Assembly (NCBI GenBank): GCA_964616135.1
Contig: CAZTTQ010000031.1
Location: 1-9,882, forward strand
Length of the DNA: 9,882 nt
Reading direction: 5' to 3'
From: JAJYIV01 sp964616135
GTDB lineage: Bacteria > Patescibacteriota > Patescibacteriia > UBA9934 > GWF2-40-263
A program made the position numbers and the translations under genes. The notes under the pieces are model-generated. The model saw nothing but the letters and a program-made list of their open reading frames with translations. It was not told where the DNA came from and ran no database searches. Below, piece after piece: positions 6,157 through 9,882 of this stretch (position 1 is the first letter of the stretch; every line of letters starts with the position of its first letter).

Positions 6157-6828
6157 CTACTGCGGCGGCTTGCCGCGGAGGAACACCCAACGGCAGCCGG
6201 CATCCCAGTGGATGTCCGGGTGACCGTGGCTGGTGAGGAGCCAGCGGGCGTCATCAGCGCGGTCCACGTTGAACACGATGAGGCCGCCGTCGGAATCCGC
6301 GATGGGGTCCATGGCAATCAGGACCCACTCACCGCACAACTGCTCGGGATACTGGAGCCGAAGCTGGAGTCCCGCCTCTGCAGGGCAGAGCTGAAGACCC
6401 AAGGAGAGGGCCTTCTCGTAGATCTCCTTGTGGGTGGCCCCGTTCTTGAAGCCGAGGTCCGCAACAGAGAGACACACGAGTTCCAGTTCTTCCAGCGCCG
6501 TGGCAAGCGACACCTTCTTGCTGATGTCGCGTGCCCAGCCGCTGACCTCCAGGCCCGCGACTTCGATGGCGGAGAGCAGGTCCGCTATCGTCTTGTGCGT
6601 ACCGACCTTGATGGTGCGCCAGATCGGGAACGTGGGGAGCTTGGAGGCGACCAGAGGCACGATCTGTGCTTCCCCGCGCAGAACTTTGAGAATGTCCCGC
6701 AGCAGGTTCGGCGTCTCCGCCAGCTTGTTGGCGTCATCCGTGGTCCCTCCGGCCGCCCAGAAGGCGAGGAAGAACTTGTGGGCGAGACCAATGGCGCTGA
6801 ACGGACTCTTGCTGTTGTGGTCGGCCAT
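6157..6828 (-). CDS. Conserved hypothetical protein, probably a Patescibacteria-type family
   Basis: 223 aa, soluble, no signal peptide or membrane segment, function unknown. Visible blocks: an N-terminal helical part (1-60), WRTIKVGTHKTIADLLSAIE (70-89), VSGWARDI (95-102), ELVCLSVADLGFKNGATHKEIY (116-137), LCPAEAGLQLRLQY (147-160), GEWVLIAMDPIADSDG (166-181) and a C-terminal CRWVFLRG (212-219). I recall near-identical block patterns in many uncharacterised CPR proteins, but cannot check that here. The start is the ATG at 6828, because AGGAGG lies 6 nt upstream. The in-frame TTG at 6834 directly abuts that site and is rejected. It has the strongest promoter and ribosome-binding site in the window and a leader of about 130 nt, unlike the SD-less housekeeping genes, so it may be highly or conditionally expressed. 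It diverges from rpsA. I recognise no catalytic motif. Confidence 0.82.
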   Translation of the reverse strand: MADHNSKSPFSAIGLAHKFFLAFWAAGGTTDDANKLAETPNLLRDILKVLRGEAQIVPLVASKLPTFPIWRTIKVGTHKTIADLLSAIEVAGLEVSGWARDISKKVSLATALEELELVCLSVADLGFKNGATHKEIYEKALSLGLQLCPAEAGLQLRLQYPEQLCGEWVLIAMDPIADSDGGLIVFNVDRADDARWLLTSHGHPDIHWDAGCRWVFLRGKPPQ

Positions 6829-6834
6829 GGCCAA

Positions 6835-6840
6835 CCTCCT
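6835..6840 (-). promoter_or_regulatory. Perfect Shine-Dalgarno of the 223-aa protein gene
   Basis: AGGAGG on the minus strand, 6 nt before the ATG at 6828. It decides that start over the TTG at 6834. It is the only full consensus site in the window, as most other genes show none. Confidence 0.85.
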
Positions 6841-6957
6841 GTGTGCGACAGTCCGGGATGGACATAGTCGCGGATGACTGTGGTTTTCAGGACACTGTGT
6901 CCCGTTTGCCGCAGCGAGGAAAGCCCGTATTTAGGCCCTTTTCGCTGAGGCAACTTG
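6841..6957 (-). promoter_or_regulatory. Long leader of the 223-aa protein gene with several inverted repeats
   Basis: The transcript from the promoter at 6965-6993 would carry about 130 nt before the ATG. First, an 11-position stem with one mismatch pairs 6906-6916 with 6943-6953 (minus strand TTGCC-t-CAGCG with CGCTG-c-GGCAA) around a 26-nt loop. Second, there is a 6+1+6 perfect dyad, GGACAC-a-GTGTCC (6890-6902). Third, near the ribosome-binding site, ACAGTC/GACTGT (6848-6853 with 6876-6881) competes with two smaller stems (6851-6854 with 6860-6863, and 6866-6869 with 6876-6879). I recognise no known riboswitch class. A regulatory role is inference. Confidence 0.45.
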
Positions 6958-7006
6958 AGGAGATAGAATACCACTTTTTAGGCCTTTTGTCAATGGATTC
7001 AGGCCT
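6930..7006. repeat. Three AGGCC boxes in the divergent control region
   Basis: AGGCCC at 6933-6938 and AGGCCT at 6980-6985 and 7001-7006. The first two are embedded in a longer direct repeat, TTTAGGCC followed by a T-run (6930-6942 and 6977-6988). The second lies inside the minus-strand promoter spacer. The third lies between the two divergent -35 boxes, 21 bp (about two helical turns) from the second. This could be an operator, but the motif is short and chance is not excluded. Confidence 0.3.
6965..6993 (-). promoter_or_regulatory. Strong promoter of the 223-aa protein gene
   Basis: Minus strand: consensus TTGACA (6988-6993), 17-bp spacer, TATTCT (6965-6970). It is the closest match to the sigma70 consensus in the window. 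The spacer contains an AGGCCT palindrome. Confidence 0.8.
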
Positions 7007-7011
7007 ATTCC

Positions 7012-7040
7012 TTGCAAAAACGGGGGCCTTCGGCTACACT
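7012..7040 (+). promoter_or_regulatory. Promoter of rpsA
   Basis: TTGCAA (7012-7017), 17-bp spacer, TACACT (7035-7040). Start expected near 7047, leader about 70 nt. It is back-to-back with the minus-strand promoter, with 18 bp between the two -35 boxes. Confidence 0.7.
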
Positions 7041-7077
7041 CCTGCCACCTCTTATTCTTAGCGCCGACGGGCCTTTT

Positions 7078-7092
7078 CTCCCTTTTCGGGAG
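7078..7092 (+). promoter_or_regulatory. Short hairpin in the rpsA leader
   Basis: CTCCC (7078-7082) pairs with GGGAG (7088-7092) around a 5-nt loop, 25 nt before the ATG. There is no Shine-Dalgarno before the ATG, only a T-run (7112-7117). Autogenous control of S1 synthesis is known in E. coli. Whether this hairpin takes part is a guess. Confidence 0.3.
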
Positions 7093-7117
7093 CAGAACGC
7101 CTATCGGGTCATTTTTT

Positions 7118-8278
7118 ATGGCAGAGGTGAAATCGAAGAAAGTGGAAAAGAGCGACTTTTCTTCCCTCGTGGACGGCTTTTTGGCCATCCCCAAGGTCGG
7201 TGACGTCGTGCACGGCAAGGTGGTCTCCGCCTCCCGCCGTGAAGTGCGCCTGGACATCGACGGCTTCGGCGCCGGCGTGATCCGCGGTCGCGAACTGTTC
7301 GCCGAATCTTCCGTCTACGCCGACTTGGTTGCCGGCGACGACGTGGAAGCCACGGTCATTGAACAGGAAAACGAAAACGGCGAATTGGAACTCTCCTTCC
7401 GCTTCGCGGGCCAGAAAAAGGCCTGGGAAGAAATCGCCGCCAACTTTACCTCTGGTGAACCGGTTGCCGCCAAGGTGTTGGAAGCGAACAAGGGCGGCCT
7501 CATTGTGCGCATCGGCCACGTGAACGGCTTCCTCCCGGTGTCCCAGTTGGCCCCGGACAACTACCCGCGCGTCACGGGCGGCGACAAGAACCGCATCCTG
7601 GAAAAGCTGAAGTCCCTGGTCGGCATGGACCTGAACGTCCGCATCCTGGACGTGAACGAAGGGGATGAAAAGCTGATCGTCTCCGAAAAGGCCGTGTGGG
7701 AGGATCGCCAGAAGAACGTGATTGCCAAGTACAAGGTCGGCGACGCCATTGAAGGCGAAGTGACCGCGCTCGCGGACTTCGGCGCCTTCGTGAAGTTCGA
7801 CGCCCTGGAAGGCCTGGTCCACATCAGCGAAATCGCCTGGCAGCGCATCGACCACCCGCGCGACTTGCTCAAGGTGGGCGCGACGGTAAAGGCCGAAATC
7901 ATCGGGATTGAAGGCAGCAAGATCTCCCTCTCCATGAAGAAGCTGATCCGCGACCCGTGGCAGGACGTTGGCAACAAGTACAAGGTCGGCGAAATGGTGG
8001 AAGGCACTGTGCTCAAGGTGAATCCGTTCGGCTTCTTCGTCGAACTGGACCCGGAAATCCACGGCCTCGCCCACGTTTCCGAATTGTCCGACAAGCCGGT
8101 GACCGACGTGAACACCATCGCCAAGTCCGGCGACAAGATGAAGTTCAAGGTCATCTCCATTGAACCGGCGGAACACCGCCTCGGGCTCTCGCTCCGCACC
8201 ACGCCGAGCAAGGCCAAGGCCCCGCGTGCCAAGAAAGAAGACAAGAAGGATGAAGCCGAAGCTCCGAAAGCCGAGTAA
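7118..8278 (+). CDS. rpsA: Ribosomal protein S1 (four S1 domains)
   Basis: S1 binds mRNA on the small ribosomal subunit and helps initiation on structured or SD-poor messages. The 386-aa product holds four S1 RNA-binding domains at about 26-95, 111-190, 206-275 and 289-360. Domains 3 and 4 show the classic signatures: VGDAIEGEVTALADFGAFVKF with GLVHISEI and SKISLSMK, then VGEMVEGTVLKVNPFGFFVEL with GLAHVSEL and HRLGLSLR. Domains 1 and 2 are more divergent. A Lys/Glu/Ala/Pro-rich tail (362-386) follows. Four domains is a common shorter architecture than the six of E. coli. The ATG at 7118 gives an N-terminus just before domain 1. The gene has its own promoter and terminator. A four-domain S1-like RNA-binding protein not fixed to the ribosome is the alternative, less likely here. 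Confidence 0.9.
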   Translation: MAEVKSKKVEKSDFSSLVDGFLAIPKVGDVVHGKVVSASRREVRLDIDGFGAGVIRGRELFAESSVYADLVAGDDVEATVIEQENENGELELSFRFAGQKKAWEEIAANFTSGEPVAAKVLEANKGGLIVRIGHVNGFLPVSQLAPDNYPRVTGGDKNRILEKLKSLVGMDLNVRILDVNEGDEKLIVSEKAVWEDRQKNVIAKYKVGDAIEGEVTALADFGAFVKFDALEGLVHISEIAWQRIDHPRDLLKVGATVKAEIIGIEGSKISLSMKKLIRDPWQDVGNKYKVGEMVEGTVLKVNPFGFFVELDPEIHGLAHVSELSDKPVTDVNTIAKSGDKMKFKVISIEPAEHRLGLSLRTTPSKAKAPRAKKEDKKDEAEAPKAE

Positions 8279-8285
8279 CGCCGGG

Positions 8286-8316
8286 AAAACGCCAGCCCTC
8301 CGGGGCTGGCGTTTTT
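8286..8316 (+). terminator. Rho-independent terminator after rpsA
   Basis: A perfect 9-bp GC-rich stem (8290-8298 with 8303-8311) has a TCCG loop. AAAA (8286-8289) precedes it and TTTTT (8312-8316) follows. It starts 8 bp after the rpsA stop. The A-run on the 5' side makes it potentially bidirectional, though no gene approaches from the right on the minus strand in view. Confidence 0.92.
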
Positions 8317-8363
8317 GCGTCCGTTCAAGCAAGATAGCCGGACGAAGGACGTTCCTCTTCTCT

Positions 8364-9882
8364 ATGAAACCCCTCTCCAAAAACGTCACGCTGTTCCTGG
8401 TGTCCCTGCTTGTCTTGGGCGCCCTGTTTTCCAGTTACACCCTGGGCGGGAAAAAGCCGGAAGACATCGGCATCACCACGCTGGTCTCCCGCGTCCAAGG
8501 CGGCGCCATTAAGGCCATTGAGGTCGACGGCTCCACGCTGAACGTGGAAAACGCGGACGGCGGCAAGGCCACGTTACGAAAAGAAAGCGACCAGCCGTTG
8601 GTGGACATGCTCACGTCCTACGGCGTAACGGCGGAACAATTGCGCGCGGTGGACGTCCGGGTCAAGGACAACACGGGCTGGGCCTACGTCCTCGGCATCG
8701 TGTTGCCGACGCTCGTCCCCCTCCTCATCATCGGCGTCATTTTTTGGGTGATGTTCAAGCAGATGCAGGGTGCCAACGGCCGCGCCATGTCGTTTGGCCA
8801 GAGCAACGCGCGCGAAGTGGCTCCGGACAAGCAAACCGTCACGTTCAAGGACGTGGCCGGCTCCAAAGAAGCCAAGCAGGAGTTGAGCGAGGTAGTCGAA
8901 TTCCTTCGGTCGCCAAAGAAATTCTCAGACCTCGGTGCCAAACTTCCCAAGGGCGTGCTCCTCATGGGCCGCCCGGGTACCGGCAAGACGCTGCTTGCCC
9001 GCGCCGTGGCGGGTGAGGCGGGCGTTCCCTTCTTCCACATCAGCGGGTCCGAATTCGTGGAAATGTTCGTCGGCGTCGGCGCGTCACGCGTCCGTGACTT
9101 GTTCGCCAAGGCCAAAAAGTCCGCGCCGTGCATTATCTTCATCGATGAAATTGACGCGGTCGGCCGCCAGCGCGGCTCCGGTTTGGGCGGTTCGCACGAC
9201 GAACGCGAGCAGACGTTGAACCAAATCCTGGTGGAAATGGACGGCTTTGACCCAACGCTCGGCGTGATCGTCGTCGCCGCCACCAACCGCCCGGACGTAT
9301 TGGACCCGGCCCTGCTCCGCCCCGGTCGCTTCGACCGCCGTGTGGTCATCGACCTACCGGACATCAATGAGCGTGAGGAAATTTTGAAGATCCACGCCGC
9401 CAACAAGCCGTTGGAAAAAACCGCCAACCTGCGCCGCATCGCGGAACGCACGGTCGGATTCTCCGGCGCCGACTTGGGCAACCTGCTGAATGAAGCGGCC
9501 ATCCGCACGGTCCAGCGCGACGGTAAGACCGTCACGCAAGAGGACGTATTGGAGTCCATTGAGAAAGTCATGCTTGGGCCCGAGCGGCGCAGCATGGTCA
9601 TGTCCGCGGATGAAAAGAACATGACCGCCTACCATGAGGCCGGCCACGCCCTGGTGGCGCACCTCCTGCCCCACGCGGACGAAGTACACAAGATCTCCAT
9701 CATCTCCCGCGGTTCCGCGGGCGGCTATACCCTCAAGTTGCCGTCGGAAGACCGCCGCTACCACAAGCGTGCCGAATTCATCGATGATTTGGCCGTCATG
9801 CTCGGCGGATACGCCGCGGAGCTGGAAATCTTTGGCGACGTCTCCACGGGTGCGGGCAGTGATCTAAAGCAAGTGTCCCGCC
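8364..9882 (+). CDS. ftsH: FtsH ATP-dependent membrane zinc protease (3' end cut by window edge)
   Basis: FtsH is a hexameric membrane AAA+ protease that extracts and degrades membrane and soluble proteins. 506 residues are visible. Membrane segments lie at about 8-26 and 108-130 with an external domain between. The AAA+ domain (about 160-400) has Walker A GRPGTGKT (202-209), pore loop MFVGVG (234-239), Walker B CIIFIDEID (256-264) and the second region of homology with ATNRP (306-310) and Arg319/Arg322. The protease domain has HEAGH (424-428). STGAGSDLK (494-502) supplies the likely third zinc ligand, Asp500, 6 residues before the cut. The second Walker A residue is Arg203, where FtsH almost always has Pro. 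The ATG at 8364 gives a normal N-terminus. A 47-bp gap follows the rpsA terminator. I see no convincing promoter or Shine-Dalgarno there. Confidence 0.96.
   Translation, partial: MKPLSKNVTLFLVSLLVLGALFSSYTLGGKKPEDIGITTLVSRVQGGAIKAIEVDGSTLNVENADGGKATLRKESDQPLVDMLTSYGVTAEQLRAVDVRVKDNTGWAYVLGIVLPTLVPLLIIGVIFWVMFKQMQGANGRAMSFGQSNAREVAPDKQTVTFKDVAGSKEAKQELSEVVEFLRSPKKFSDLGAKLPKGVLLMGRPGTGKTLLARAVAGEAGVPFFHISGSEFVEMFVGVGASRVRDLFAKAKKSAPCIIFIDEIDAVGRQRGSGLGGSHDEREQTLNQILVEMDGFDPTLGVIVVAATNRPDVLDPALLRPGRFDRRVVIDLPDINEREEILKIHAANKPLEKTANLRRIAERTVGFSGADLGNLLNEAAIRTVQRDGKTVTQEDVLESIEKVMLGPERRSMVMSADEKNMTAYHEAGHALVAHLLPHADEVHKISIISRGSAGGYTLKLPSEDRRYHKRAEFIDDLAVMLGGYAAELEIFGDVSTGAGSDLKQVSR

Noticed and set aside
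6955..6963. CTCCT just after the -10 of the 223-aa gene, complementary to its AGGAGG, as an anti-SD switch.
   Set aside because: The expected transcription start (about 6957) would leave most of it outside the RNA, so sequestration cannot be claimed without a mapped 5' end.
8317..8363. GAAGGA at 8344-8349 as the ftsH ribosome-binding site and AAGATAGC as its -10.
   Set aside because: The purine run lies 14 nt from the ATG, too far for normal use, and no -35 stands at workable spacing from the -10 candidate.
7109..8389. Open frame of 426 codons on the minus strand opposite rpsA.
   Set aside because: It is the mirror of the S1 gene, with no start signal, and it overlaps the rpsA terminator. 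Its composition is the reverse image of S1 repeats.
8684..9622. Open frame of 312 codons on the minus strand opposite ftsH.
   Set aside because: It is Ser/Arg/Thr-rich antisense shadow over conserved FtsH motifs with no promoter or ribosome-binding site.

Overview
The window looks like a piece of a core chromosome from a small-genome, GC-rich bacterium, most plausibly a member of the Patescibacteria / Candidate Phyla Radiation (Parcubacteria-like). Three things point that way. The 223-aa protein at 6157-6828 resembles a family I recall mainly from those genomes. Most genes lack a Shine-Dalgarno sequence and have very short leaders. An MBL-fold protein sits in one operon with gyrA. This placement is inference from memory, since no rRNA gene is present. 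I see no phage, transposon, CRISPR, toxin or tRNA.

Layout, left to right. Minus strand, 1-801: nusB (cut by the window edge) and rpmF, each with its own promoter and separated by a terminator-like hairpin. Minus strand, 822-2438: a single-gene unit for a membrane-embedded M50 (site-2-type) metalloprotease, with promoter, hairpin leader and a strong terminator. Minus strand, 2443-6073: a three-gene operon of a degenerate MBL-fold protein, a small single-pass membrane protein and gyrA, ended by a terminator. Minus strand, 6157-6993: a conserved protein of unknown function with an excellent promoter, a perfect Shine-Dalgarno and a leader of about 130 nt rich in inverted repeats. Plus strand, 7012-8316: rpsA (four S1 domains), diverging from the previous gene and ended by a strong terminator. 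Plus strand, 8364-9882: ftsH, open at the right edge and cut at residue 506, just after its third predicted zinc ligand.

Most genes serve basic information processing: ribosome (L32, S1), transcription (NusB) and DNA topology (GyrA). Two zinc membrane proteases (M50 and FtsH) add protein quality control. The six promoters I could assign all fit TTGnnn, exactly 17 bp, TAnnnT, so this region gives a consistent view of the organism's housekeeping promoter.

I do not find a clear new multi-gene system. The points most worth a second look are the leader and divergent control region at 6829-7040 with its unknown protein, an arginine in the FtsH Walker A loop, an MBL-fold protein missing most metal ligands beside gyrA, an M50 protease with an unassigned C-terminal domain, and the promoter/translation-start pattern.
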